A DNA stretch of 14,826 bases from LW40-45 sp048883105 (GCA_048883105.1 JBHLQY010000062.1:1-14826); one strand, 5' to 3'; counted from the stretch's first letter, positions 7,117 through 14,710 are shown. Numbers and translations: made by a program. The notes: generated by a model from the letters alone, not told the origin.

Positions 7117-8262
7117 TTAGGTTTCTAGAAAGTAAGTAAGTAAAGTATTTTTAATTTCCTCGAAATGTCCTAAATGCACCTTTGAAAGGTCTATTAGAGA
7201 TTCACGGAGGCCTATTGTTTCAATTCTTTCCGCAATCTTGAAATATGGCGTTTCTTTAAGCTTTTTAACTAATAATTTGTGTTTTTCGCTCTCTTCTAAA
7301 AGTAATTCAATAGGATTGATTTTTTCAACTCCTAATATTTTTTGAATAAAAGACAGCAACATTGTGTCAAAAGTTATCCTCATTATAACTTCCTTGTCGA
7401 ATTCGGCTTTTTTAAAAAATAAGTAGGTTTTAAGAAGGGATATAGACTCTTTAAATAGTTGAATAGAATCATTACCGATTTCTTTTATTTTTTCGTTGTA
7501 AGCTCGATTTTCAGAAACTCTCAAACATATAGCAGCAACAGTTTGATATTCAGCTACAAAATGAATAAATCGCGCTTTAGCGTTAAGCATCGTATCTTTT
7601 GATTGTTCCTCATCTAATATTTCTCCCAGATTATCTAGAGATTTTCTAAAATAAGTAGCAATATCGTAAAACTTATTTGCTGCAGCTTCATATTCTTTCA
7701 TAACTAATAAATTATGCGCCCGTTTTTCTTCTAACTCGTAGAGCTCGTCAAATTTATTGATTTTCATCACAGCTTGTAAAATCAGTCTTTTACCTTTATC
7801 TTTTGTTAAACTAGAGCGTTCATAAGTTTGTCCAGCTTTTAGTAATAAAAAAGAAGAAAGTTTATGAAACTCTTCGGGATCAGCCTTGTATAAATAAAAA
7901 GAAGCCTTTTCCCAACTTTCTCCAGCAGACTCCCAATCATTCATCTTATATAATATATTTGCTAAGCGCATGAGCAATTTGGCAGAAATTTCGTACAATT
8001 TTAATTGTTCCGTCTTTCTAATGATTAAATTTAAGCGGTCAATCGCATGAATGTTATTTTTAAATCGCGAAATTATTTTAGCAATTTGAATATAAAGCTC
8101 ATCTAATTTGATATAGCTTCCAAAATCAAGATATATTTGAGCAGCTTTTTCATAAAGTTTTAAAGCTTTTTCTCCTTTGCCTTTATCGACTAGATTTTCT
8201 GCTTCGTCTATTAATTGTATTGCCTCGATTTCTTTCTGTTCTCTATCTCGGTTATTGATCAT
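7117..8262 (-). CDS. TPR-like helical repeat protein, possibly SNAP-like
   Basis: This 381-residue protein is almost entirely helical and lacks a signal peptide or membrane segment, so it should be cytosolic. Tetratricopeptide-like units are visible: residues 14-46 (IQLIDEAENLV...KALKLYEKAAQIYLDFG), 51-85, 92-124 (SAKLLMRLANILYKMNDWESAGESWEKASFYLY) and 178-208 (AHNLLVMKEYEAAANKFYDIATYF). The spacing and the A-x3-Y/F pattern resemble the alpha-solenoid of eukaryotic alpha/gamma-SNAP, including a KADPEEFHKLSSFLLLKAGQTYE stretch recalling the SNAP repeats, but TPR proteins look alike and this is only a suggestion. The C-terminal ~150 residues are helical without clear repeats. It is likely to be a scaffold. 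It lies between the radical SAM gene and the MtrH-like gene on the same strand, 88 bp after the latter. A TTATATAA box 22-29 nt before the ATG implies a leaderless transcript. Confidence 0.75.
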   Translation of the reverse strand: MINNRDREQKEIEAIQLIDEAENLVDKGKGEKALKLYEKAAQIYLDFGSYIKLDELYIQIAKIISRFKNNIHAIDRLNLIIRKTEQLKLYEISAKLLMRLANILYKMNDWESAGESWEKASFYLYKADPEEFHKLSSFLLLKAGQTYERSSLTKDKGKRLILQAVMKINKFDELYELEEKRAHNLLVMKEYEAAANKFYDIATYFRKSLDNLGEILDEEQSKDTMLNAKARFIHFVAEYQTVAAICLRVSENRAYNEKIKEIGNDSIQLFKESISLLKTYLFFKKAEFDKEVIMRITFDTMLLSFIQKILGVEKINPIELLLEESEKHKLLVKKLKETPYFKIAERIETIGLRESLIDLSKVHLGHFEEIKNTLLTYFLET

Positions 8263-8283
8263 TTATAATCTATTTGGAGTGTT

Positions 8284-8291
8284 TTATATAA
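8284..8291 (-). promoter_or_regulatory. TATA box of the TPR protein gene (leaderless)
   Basis: TTATATAA is centred about 26 nt upstream of the ATG at 8262. Archaeal transcription begins about 25 nt after the TATA centre, so the start would fall at or next to the ATG. No Shine-Dalgarno sequence is present between them, which agrees with a leaderless mRNA. Confidence 0.6.
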
Positions 8292-8350
8292 TTAATTATT
8301 AAAAACTTTTATTTATATTATAATAGATCCATTAAATAAATTTAATTTTT

Positions 8351-9235
8351 CTATAGTTTATCAAGGAGTTTTATATTTTTGCTTTTTAAAATGTTTCTAA
8401 ACTCTAAAGCTTGAGAAGTTGAAGCAAAACATTCTTTAGCGTCTTCAATGGCTCCGTAAAAAATAAAATTTGAAAAACATGAAGCAATAAACATAATGCT
8501 TGCTCTTCTATAGCGAGTGTGGTATTTTACGTTTAACCGAGGTGAGGAATATTTAAAAAGAAATAGATTCGGAGCTGTACCAACCGGTAGTTTTAGCGAA
8601 GTACATATTATTTGTTGAGTCTCTAAAATGTGAGCTAGGCTCTCTAAAGTTATGACACCCCCATCAATCCAGATCTTCTCAATACCTAAGTTATTTAATC
8701 CTTCTAATAAACTGATGTTATTAGGTTGGTTTTTATCAGTTAAATACGCATATCGTTGAGTGGATGTCATATTATCTGAGCCAAGAATTAACACTACAAC
8801 CGAATTAATTTTATATTTTTTAAGAATTTCTAGTTCTTGTTTGTTTTTAAGATTTGAAATAGCATTATATATATATTCATCCGGTGTAATACCCCTTTCT
8901 TTAAGATATTTTATTCCTGCAACCCGCGCATCAAAAGTTCCACCTAAGACAAATGGAGGTTCAAAGTGATCTAAATAAAATTCTAGATATTTTATCATTG
9001 CATTTTGTGTGTTTCCCGAAATTTCTATTAAATCTGGCAATTGATATTTTTCAGCTAAAGACTTTTGAGTTAAAATTCGCTTTTTTGCTTTCTCTTCATT
9101 GAAAATTTCTTCATTTTTTCGATTGATAAAAGCCTGACCTTGATAAAAAAGAGTTCCAATCAGAACGGGAGGTAAATTAAAATTTCCTCGACCAAGTTTA
9201 ATATTTCCATAAATATATGGACTATTATTCGTCAT
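8351..9235 (-). CDS. mtrH: MtrH-family tetrahydromethanopterin methyltransferase
   Basis: The 294-residue protein aligns end to end with the H subunit of methyl-H4MPT:coenzyme M methyltransferase, a cytosolic TIM-barrel that moves a methyl group between tetrahydromethanopterin and a corrinoid protein. Recognisable stretches are LPPVLIGTLFYQGQ (21-34), FNEEKA (45-50), PPFVLGGTFDARVAGIKYLKERG (93-115, like the SxEVRIAGIKYVKEVG of MtrH), WIDGGVITLESL (189-200), LPVGTAPN (216-223, like YPVGCAPAN) and FYGAIEDA (259-266, like LYGPIEDA). The length is slightly under the usual ~310. None of the membrane Mtr subunits (A-G) is nearby, so this is not the sodium-pumping methanogen complex. In non-methanogenic archaea, stand-alone MtrH proteins are thought to feed methyl groups from corrinoid methyltransferases into the H4MPT Wood-Ljungdahl branch; cdhA in this window fits that. 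The corrinoid partner is not in the window. The start is the ATG at 9235; no clear ribosome-binding site is seen. Confidence 0.85.
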   Translation of the reverse strand: MTNNSPYIYGNIKLGRGNFNLPPVLIGTLFYQGQAFINRKNEEIFNEEKAKKRILTQKSLAEKYQLPDLIEISGNTQNAMIKYLEFYLDHFEPPFVLGGTFDARVAGIKYLKERGITPDEYIYNAISNLKNKQELEILKKYKINSVVVLILGSDNMTSTQRYAYLTDKNQPNNISLLEGLNNLGIEKIWIDGGVITLESLAHILETQQIICTSLKLPVGTAPNLFLFKYSSPRLNVKYHTRYRRASIMFIASCFSNFIFYGAIEDAKECFASTSQALEFRNILKSKNIKLLDKL

Positions 9236-9326
9236 AACAATTTTTTAATATTCTTTGATTTATGGTTATTAAAATTATTAGATAATGTTTGAGAATTAAT
9301 ATTTATGTACAAAAATAGTATGTAAG

Positions 9327-10526
9327 TTAATAAAGATGTAATTTATTCCCACAGCTCTTACATTGTCCATTCTCTAATTTTTGAAAACATTCTATATGAT
9401 ATAATGTTCTGCATTCAGGATCCCCACATTTAACAACTTGTTGATTTTCTTCAAAAATATAGTGACATACAGGGCAAGAACTATAAATAGCATCATCTCC
9501 TAAGTCAGAGATATTTTCTAGTGTTGCGGGGAGTACTTCAGATTTCTGGGAACTTTCTTGCTTTTGATATTTTAATCCTGATAAGGAACGTAATTTTTGT
9601 GCTTGAGTCACCTCTAAGGGAATATTTAATAAATAAAAACAGTGAGGACATCTACAAGTTCCTGATTCTGCTGACGTTTCATCTGTTTGGGACATTGCCC
9701 ATCCTGCTAAACAATGAATATGATATGGTGTTTGACAGTTTGGGCAATATCTGCCAGTGAGATAAAAACTACCTTTAGTAGTTGGATCGTCTTCTTGAAA
9801 ACAGATAGTACACTTTTTAAAGTCAGCCTCACCTCTTATTTGTTTCAATCTTAGTTCTTGTGATTTTGTTAAATCTTGAACTCTTAATAATTTTGCAGCA
9901 ATTTTTCTAAGAAAAGATGGATTTTTAATAAGAGATTCCATATCAGATCCTGGAATTTTAACATTTGAATCAGCAAATTTTTGAGCAATAGTTAGTAATG
10001 ATTTATAATCATTACTGTAATAATATTTACCCTTTGTAAGATCGCTTAATTTTTTTAAAATGTTAAGTTGACTCATTACGCCTAATCTAAAAGTATCAAT
10101 TTTAATATTAAGACCTTGTGCAACTCGAGCCATTTTTATAGGATCACTTGCTGTTTCTGTATTAATCCCATCAGAAATTACGAGAATTCGGGGAATATTT
10201 GCCATCACTTTTCGCAGCTCTCCGATTAATATCTTTATTGAAAGCGCGATACCATCGCCCATATTGGAACGCCCTCCAATAGTAAGCGAATCTAACATAT
10301 TGTAAAGTTGACTTTCAACACTTGTGAAGTCTGAAACTTTCTTAGCGTTATCTGAAAACGATACGATAGCAAATGTACTCTTTCCATCTTTCTCAAATCT
10401 TTTTTGTATTAATTTTTTTATCGCATTTATGCAACTGTATAATCTATTAGGTTTATAATCAGTTCTACACATACTTCGGCTGGTGTCTATGCAAATAACC
10501 ACGTTTTCAGAGACTCTTTGCGACAT
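9327..10526 (-). CDS. von Willebrand A domain protein with two RING/PHD-like zinc modules
   Basis: Residues 8-190 form a von Willebrand factor A domain with an apparently complete metal-ion-dependent adhesion site: DTSRS (14-18), the Thr position filled by Ser in GGRSNMGDG (84-92), and D119 in VISDG. The DYKPNRL segment (23-29) recalls the D-x-x-P-T-R-L of eukaryotic Rpn10 and TFIIH p44/Ssl1 vWA domains. A first zinc module follows: C239/C242, C261/C264, H269 or H271/C272 with the L-x-x-W typical of RING-H2/RING-CH, and C293/C296. A second, C-terminal, module is C351/C354, C367/C372, H377/C380, C389/C392, a tidy C4HC3 set ending CxxCG as in Prok-RING_1. There is no signal peptide or membrane segment, so it is probably a cytosolic scaffold or a candidate ubiquitin-ligase-like adaptor; neither activity is proven. 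It is divergent from the Rag-like GTPase gene, and a strong TATA box precedes it. Confidence 0.88.
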   Translation of the reverse strand: MSQRVSENVVICIDTSRSMCRTDYKPNRLYSCINAIKKLIQKRFEKDGKSTFAIVSFSDNAKKVSDFTSVESQLYNMLDSLTIGGRSNMGDGIALSIKILIGELRKVMANIPRILVISDGINTETASDPIKMARVAQGLNIKIDTFRLGVMSQLNILKKLSDLTKGKYYYSNDYKSLLTIAQKFADSNVKIPGSDMESLIKNPSFLRKIAAKLLRVQDLTKSQELRLKQIRGEADFKKCTICFQEDDPTTKGSFYLTGRYCPNCQTPYHIHCLAGWAMSQTDETSAESGTCRCPHCFYLLNIPLEVTQAQKLRSLSGLKYQKQESSQKSEVLPATLENISDLGDDAIYSSCPVCHYIFEENQQVVKCGDPECRTLYHIECFQKLENGQCKSCGNKLHLY

Positions 10527-10559
10527 ATTTTTAGATATTTTTATTATGAACTATCTTCT

Positions 10560-10567
10560 TTATATAA
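10560..10567 (-). promoter_or_regulatory. TATA box of the vWA-RING gene
   Basis: TTATATAA is centred about 37 nt before the ATG at 10526. Initiation about 25 nt downstream would give a 5' leader of roughly 10-14 nt. No Shine-Dalgarno match is seen in that interval. Confidence 0.6.
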
Positions 10568-10737
10568 CTCAATTAATAAATATTTATCTTTTGTTAGTAA
10601 AATAATGTTTTCCATTATAATACTTTTCTTAGATCACAATTCTATCATGAAAATTTATAATTTCTTAAGAGAGCTCTATTTTTAAAATTATAAAATAACA
10701 CACTTACGTCGTTAGACAAAATTTTTTTTATAAGTTA

Positions 10738-10752
10738 AATTAGTTACTAATT
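10738..10752. promoter_or_regulatory. 15-bp palindrome, candidate operator
   Basis: AATTAGT and ACTAATT are perfect inverted repeats around a single T. The element lies 84 bp upstream of the GTPase start and 212 bp from the vWA-RING start. It is a possible regulator site; chance cannot be excluded in AT-rich sequence. Confidence 0.35.
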
Positions 10753-10792
10753 ATTAGAAGAACTTTTTTTAAAGAGAAATATCTATACTTTA

Positions 10793-10800
10793 CATATAAT
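10793..10800 (+). promoter_or_regulatory. Probable TATA box of the Rag-like GTPase gene
   Basis: CATATAAT lies 36-43 nt before the ATG at 10836, the distance expected for a leader of about 10-20 nt. A purine-rich AAGAAAAATAAG stretch follows but no true Shine-Dalgarno sequence. Confidence 0.45.
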
Positions 10801-10835
10801 AAGAAAAATAAGAAAACAAAACAATCTGAGTTTCA

Positions 10836-12041
10836 ATGTCGGAAATTAACAATATTCAAAAAATTAGAGATTTTTTCAAATCAAATGTAATTATTAATGA
10901 AGTTAGAGAAGTATTAGATTTTAAGCCCGATACACTCTTTGGCATCGATAAAATCAGTGCAGAAAAGCTGAGGAAATCTAATATTAAAACAATTTTACAT
11001 CTAGCGAGTTTAGATGCAGATCATCCTCCACAAATAAGAGACGTTTTACCTCAAATTTTAGTTAAGTGGATTAAAGTTGCTAAAGTTCTCGAAAAAGCAG
11101 TAAAAGAACAATTAAAAGCGCAAAAGAAACTTTTACTTATTGGATTAGATAATGGAGGAAAAACATCAATTTTAGCCGTTCTTCAAGATAAATTCTCAAT
11201 TATTAAAGATTTATTACCTACAAGAGGTGTTTCTCGAGAAAAGTTAGACTTTTTTGGCTATCCAATAATCTCATGGGATTTAGGGGGTCAAGTTCAGTAT
11301 CGTGAAAAGCTTTACTTTAATAAGCCTGAATTATTTTTTGGAGAAGCAGATCTTATTCTATATGTTATTGACATACAAGATCCTACTAGGTTTGAAGAAT
11401 CAGCTAGCTACTTTAAGCAAGTGATAGACGTTTTATTAGAACTAAAAGAATATCCACCAATACTGGTTATTTTAAATAAATCAGATCAGGATGTAAGGCG
11501 TACCTTGACGTGGCAAAAAAATGTTGATGCCATTAGAAGTAAATTCGATCTCATTCTTAGCCAATACGAAAATTTTAATGGTGAGTATTGCGATACAACA
11601 ATTTTTCAGAAAGAAACGGTAATGCAAATGTTTAGCACTGCGTTAATGAAAGTTTCTGAAACTTCAGAAATCATAGAGAACATTCTTGAGGATTTTGCAG
11701 AACAAATTGAAGGTAGAGCTTTAAGTTTAATTAGCATGGATGGATTAATTTTTGGAAGTCATTTTAAAACCAAATCAGATGAGATGTTAGTGAACAATTC
11801 AGCACTTTTGCTGCAGACGCTCTCAAACTTTCATAACTCTCTTGGGCTACTTAGAGAAAGAGCTATTTCCCTTGCCCTTCCTATGAATAATCTTAGCATC
11901 CGAGGCGAGAAACTATTTGAATATTCTGATTTAGAAATTCCGGTTTATTTATGGCTCCTCTCGGAAAAACCAGAAAAATTAGAAGAAAAATTAGATTTTT
12001 TCAGAGAGCAACTGCTACCATTAATTAATTTATTCATTTAA
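10836..12041 (+). CDS. Rag/Gtr-like (Arf-related) small GTPase with N-terminal HhH and C-terminal roadblock-like region
   Basis: The 401-residue protein has three parts. Residues ~30-62 (LFGIDKISAEKLRKSNIKTILHLASL) look like a helix-hairpin-helix segment, followed by a helical, Lys-rich linker to ~97. The G domain (98-275) has a full set of motifs: G1 GLDNGGKTS (103-111), G2 T129 in LPTRG, G3 WDLGGQ (147-152) with the catalytic-type glutamine, G4 NKSD (214-217) and a G5-like YCDTTIF (251-257). WDLGGQ and GLDNGGKT are Arf/Rag-type. The G5 region and what follows, EIIENILEDFAEQIEGRALSLIS..., closely parallel human RagA, whose G domain continues into a C-terminal roadblock fold; here 278-401 would be that roadblock-like domain. 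No membrane segment is seen. This architecture is typical of the Arf/Rag-like GTPases that Asgard archaea have in large numbers. The cellular role is unknown. It is divergent from the vWA-RING gene and convergent with the small protein gene. Confidence 0.92.
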   Translation: MSEINNIQKIRDFFKSNVIINEVREVLDFKPDTLFGIDKISAEKLRKSNIKTILHLASLDADHPPQIRDVLPQILVKWIKVAKVLEKAVKEQLKAQKKLLLIGLDNGGKTSILAVLQDKFSIIKDLLPTRGVSREKLDFFGYPIISWDLGGQVQYREKLYFNKPELFFGEADLILYVIDIQDPTRFEESASYFKQVIDVLLELKEYPPILVILNKSDQDVRRTLTWQKNVDAIRSKFDLILSQYENFNGEYCDTTIFQKETVMQMFSTALMKVSETSEIIENILEDFAEQIEGRALSLISMDGLIFGSHFKTKSDEMLVNNSALLLQTLSNFHNSLGLLRERAISLALPMNNLSIRGEKLFEYSDLEIPVYLWLLSEKPEKLEEKLDFFREQLLPLINLFI

Positions 12042-12072
12042 ATTTTAAATTAATATTCCTTCTAATTCCAAT

Positions 12073-12291
12073 TTAATTGTATTCTAAATCCCTTTGAGCA
12101 TCGAGCAAACATTCACTACATTTTTCCATCATTTGTATTGCTTTATCTAATTTTTCAACAACGTTCTTTAATCCTTTAGCTTCTGCGACATTCCGCCATT
12201 TTAGAAAATTCTCTTTATGTGAATCGTTATGGTTCGCCCAATGTTGGCATAATTTCGATAACTTTAAAATATCTTTATCTTTTTTATCCAA
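12073..12291 (-). CDS. Small His-rich helical protein next to cdhA
   Basis: This 72-residue protein is amphipathic and almost wholly helical, a likely helical hairpin or bundle. Its core pattern is LCQHWANHNDSHKENFLKWRNVAEAKGL (13-40), then KLDKAIQMMEKCSECLLDA. The HW-x2-HN-x2-H cluster and the C-S-E-C pair could bind a metal. I have the impression of similar ~70-residue HWxxHNxxH proteins near CO dehydrogenase genes in other anaerobes, but cannot verify this here. It lies 70 bp downstream of cdhA on the same strand, so a role in nickel handling or CODH maturation is a reasonable inference and no more. In frame, a stop lies six bases upstream of the TTG at 12291, so the start must be this TTG (or an ATT just before it). 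A GTGA at 12298-12301 gives a weak ribosome-binding site. A T-rich tract between the two genes could terminate part of the transcript. Confidence 0.7.
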   Translation of the reverse strand: MDKKDKDILKLSKLCQHWANHNDSHKENFLKWRNVAEAKGLKNVVEKLDKAIQMMEKCSECLLDAQRDLEYN

Positions 12292-12330
12292 AATTCATCA
12301 CTTTATCTTTAAGGTAAATTAAAATTTGTA

Positions 12331-12360
12331 AAAAATAAAAAAAGAAGATAATAAAAAAAA
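12331..12360 (-). terminator. T-rich termination tract after cdhA
   Basis: Immediately after the cdhA stop the minus strand has T8, then TTATCTTC, T7, A and T6. This is a typical archaeal intrinsic terminator. It lies between cdhA and the small His-rich gene, so co-transcription of the two would require read-through. Confidence 0.5.
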
Positions 12361-12361
12361 T

Positions 12362-14710
12362 TTACTTATGACAGAGTCTTTTAAGTAAAGTGGGATCGAT
12401 TATTTCTTTTGGTTTCCAATCTTTACTTTTCAAATATTCCTTTATTTCAGTCTTTAAATTGATTGGAATGTCTGCATCAACGCGAATGTATTTTTCTAAA
12501 TCTTTTGGAAAGTCAACGCCTTTATATTTTCGTTCTAAGTCAATCCAATGAGATAACTTTATCATACGTCCTTTGGAATTATCGGCCGGCCTCAAACACA
12601 TTTTAGCACATAAACAAATCGCTTGTTCAATTGATTCAGCAGTTGTAAGCAAGTGTTCTGGACCAGGACCAATTAAATGATCACTAGTCCCATCTCTGGC
12701 GTTCCACACTTTCCAAGTATCCTCATCATCAGATCTTCCTACATACATCCGCCTATACTCAGCAGAATGAGGACCACATATTGCTGGAATTCCCATACCA
12801 TTACAACTGCTCGCAATACTTGCAGCTTTCTGGCTCATAGCACCCCACGCTATACCGCAAGCTCCAACTCTGTTTAAAATGTAATCCGCAATCTCTTCGT
12901 AATTCCCTCGTAAAGGCCGTCTCGCAAAAATATTTGCTACCTTAATAGCCGCACCGTTTATATGTGGATTGCTAACGCAACTTCCAACGTTTAACAAGCC
13001 GCCACGGTCGAAATATCCAGGAAATCTATCGTAAAGTGTCTTTCCTTCATCATCTTTTACAAGACCAATATCCATCGCTCCGCATCCAGAAACTACAACT
13101 ATGTAATTTCTATTACAAAATTCTTCCGCCATTAAATATAACTCTTGAATTTCTTTACTGTAATTTGCACAGCCTATTATAGCAACAATTCCGGGAATTT
13201 CCCCTAAAACAATTGGTGCGCCACAATTTCTTATCTCTGTGTCCTGAATAGGACCACGCCCTACTCTTATGTTAAATTTTTCGTTTCTAATCTTTTCACG
13301 CCCTGCATACATAATTAGGGTGAGAGGTGAAACATTTTTCATGCATTCGGCTTCACATCTACCACAATCTAAGCATGAATCAAAAACATCTTCTAATACA
13401 GAAAAGTCTCCCTCCTTTGCTAACTCTATACCTTCAACAAGTGGTAAATCGTTTGGGCAATTCCGTTGACAATTTCCGCAACCATTACATTTCATTGCCA
13501 TATCTATACACCCTTGCTCGTCTGGAACTGCGCTTTTACTATTTCTAATTGGCTTTACTTTTATTGCCGTTTCTACTGCAACCTGCCCCGCTTTTACTGG
13601 ATCTAAAATTAATACACCTTTAGCTTTTCCACTAACTAAATCGTTTACAATTTGATCAACCGGGTCATCAGTTCTATCTGGTAATCCATTCATATTTTTC
13701 TCATTTGAAGCGATAAATGGTGCATTTACTAGTTGCGCTTGTTCATAGCTTCTTAAGTTAACGCATTGTTCATCCACCATCACTACATCTGCTAAACCAG
13801 AACGGATGAAATGCATTTGACGGGCGAGAGAACCAACAACTTTAGCTCCAGCGTAATATCTTGTTAAATCCAAAGCAGTACAACAGATTGCCCCTACATC
13901 AACTTTGTTTTCATATCCCTTTTCCCGCATATAATCAACTAATTCGATTCCAGGTGCTACATTGTGTCCAATCATTAAAATTGTAGCCTTATTTTCCGTA
14001 TCTAAAGTACCCATTCCCAATTCAACGACAGGTACATCAGGATCTCCTACAGGAAAACCATATGCAGCAATTTGAACGGCATCAGCTATCTCCATTCCAA
14101 CAGCATCACATAATCCTGCCAAAAAACTTTTTGCTTCATAATCTAAATAATTTGATTCTTGACCGGTATGACCAGCCGCAAGAAGATGAGTAATATTGAA
14201 TTGAACCCATTTCATTGCTTCTTCCAAATCTTCTAAACATTCTGGTTTCATCCCTACTATCAATCGTGTACATGGCATTTCTACAGCAATATTGTTTCCA
14301 AAATTTATTGGGACATTACCAAATTTATGTTTTAACCAGTGAATTAGATGATCTCCGTGAGCGCTATGGCACGAAGCACCGATACAGCACGCAATCTCTA
14401 CTATCTTTGCACATGCCGTTTCTATATTAATACCACAAGCCCCTGTTCTTCCCTTTGAGAGGTTGCATTTACCGAAGGTACAAAGGCAACACATATCACA
14501 TATAGGCATATAGAATGGTTTATAGCGTTCCATTAATTTGAAAAACCAATTTCGCAATGTTGGAATGTGTGGCATTGGAGTTGGGCCCATTGGCTCCCAT
14601 TCAGTCTCATCTCCGAAACTTACATGTCCTGTCGTTAATTCGAAGCCCTTAATACTCCCTAATGGACCTTTGTAAGAATCTATTTTTATTTTTGCGCCTT
14701 TTCTACTCAT
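12362..14710 (-). CDS. cdhA: Acetyl-CoA decarbonylase/synthase complex, CO dehydrogenase subunit alpha
   Basis: The 782-residue protein is the archaeal nickel-iron CO dehydrogenase catalytic subunit, which interconverts CO2 and CO with ferredoxin and hands CO to acetyl-CoA synthase in the Wood-Ljungdahl pathway. The N-terminal cluster motif CDMCCLCTFGKC (71-82) with C92 is present. The residues expected for the Ni-Fe-S C-cluster are all in place: H249 in IGHN, C276/C277 in GAICCTALDL, C316 in DEQC, C514 in IGCANY, C543 in VSGCGAM and C578 in GSCVSN. The archaeal-specific double ferredoxin insert is intact: C408/C411/C414/C418 and C446/C449/C452/C456. The length agrees with full-length CdhA (about 770-810). 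The protein is cytosolic and normally pairs with the epsilon subunit CdhB. No cdhB, cdhC, cdhD or cdhE is in the window; they may lie beyond the right edge or elsewhere. The ATG start fits the family N-terminus. Confidence 0.97.
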   Translation of the reverse strand: MSRKGAKIKIDSYKGPLGSIKGFELTTGHVSFGDETEWEPMGPTPMPHIPTLRNWFFKLMERYKPFYMPICDMCCLCTFGKCNLSKGRTGACGINIETACAKIVEIACCIGASCHSAHGDHLIHWLKHKFGNVPINFGNNIAVEMPCTRLIVGMKPECLEDLEEAMKWVQFNITHLLAAGHTGQESNYLDYEAKSFLAGLCDAVGMEIADAVQIAAYGFPVGDPDVPVVELGMGTLDTENKATILMIGHNVAPGIELVDYMREKGYENKVDVGAICCTALDLTRYYAGAKVVGSLARQMHFIRSGLADVVMVDEQCVNLRSYEQAQLVNAPFIASNEKNMNGLPDRTDDPVDQIVNDLVSGKAKGVLILDPVKAGQVAVETAIKVKPIRNSKSAVPDEQGCIDMAMKCNGCGNCQRNCPNDLPLVEGIELAKEGDFSVLEDVFDSCLDCGRCEAECMKNVSPLTLIMYAGREKIRNEKFNIRVGRGPIQDTEIRNCGAPIVLGEIPGIVAIIGCANYSKEIQELYLMAEEFCNRNYIVVVSGCGAMDIGLVKDDEGKTLYDRFPGYFDRGGLLNVGSCVSNPHINGAAIKVANIFARRPLRGNYEEIADYILNRVGACGIAWGAMSQKAASIASSCNGMGIPAICGPHSAEYRRMYVGRSDDEDTWKVWNARDGTSDHLIGPGPEHLLTTAESIEQAICLCAKMCLRPADNSKGRMIKLSHWIDLERKYKGVDFPKDLEKYIRVDADIPINLKTEIKEYLKSKDWKPKEIIDPTLLKRLCHK

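Larger units (their letters stand above)
10527..10835. promoter_or_regulatory. Shared divergent promoter region of the vWA-RING and GTPase genes
   Basis: This 309-bp stretch holds no gene. It contains a TATA box at each end and a central palindrome AATTAGT-T-ACTAATT at 10738-10752. The rest is AT-rich without clear repeats. The arrangement allows co-regulation of the two genes. Confidence 0.55.

Noticed and set aside
9327..12041. Antiphage defence system built from the vWA protein and the GTPase
   Set aside because: vWA and GTPase domains occur in defence systems, but there is no nuclease, protease, TIR, MoxR or other effector, and the domain types point to housekeeping eukaryote-like functions.
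13269..13548. Overlapping plus-strand ORFs inside cdhA
   Set aside because: They lie opposite the conserved ferredoxin-cluster region of CdhA and show no domain features of their own.
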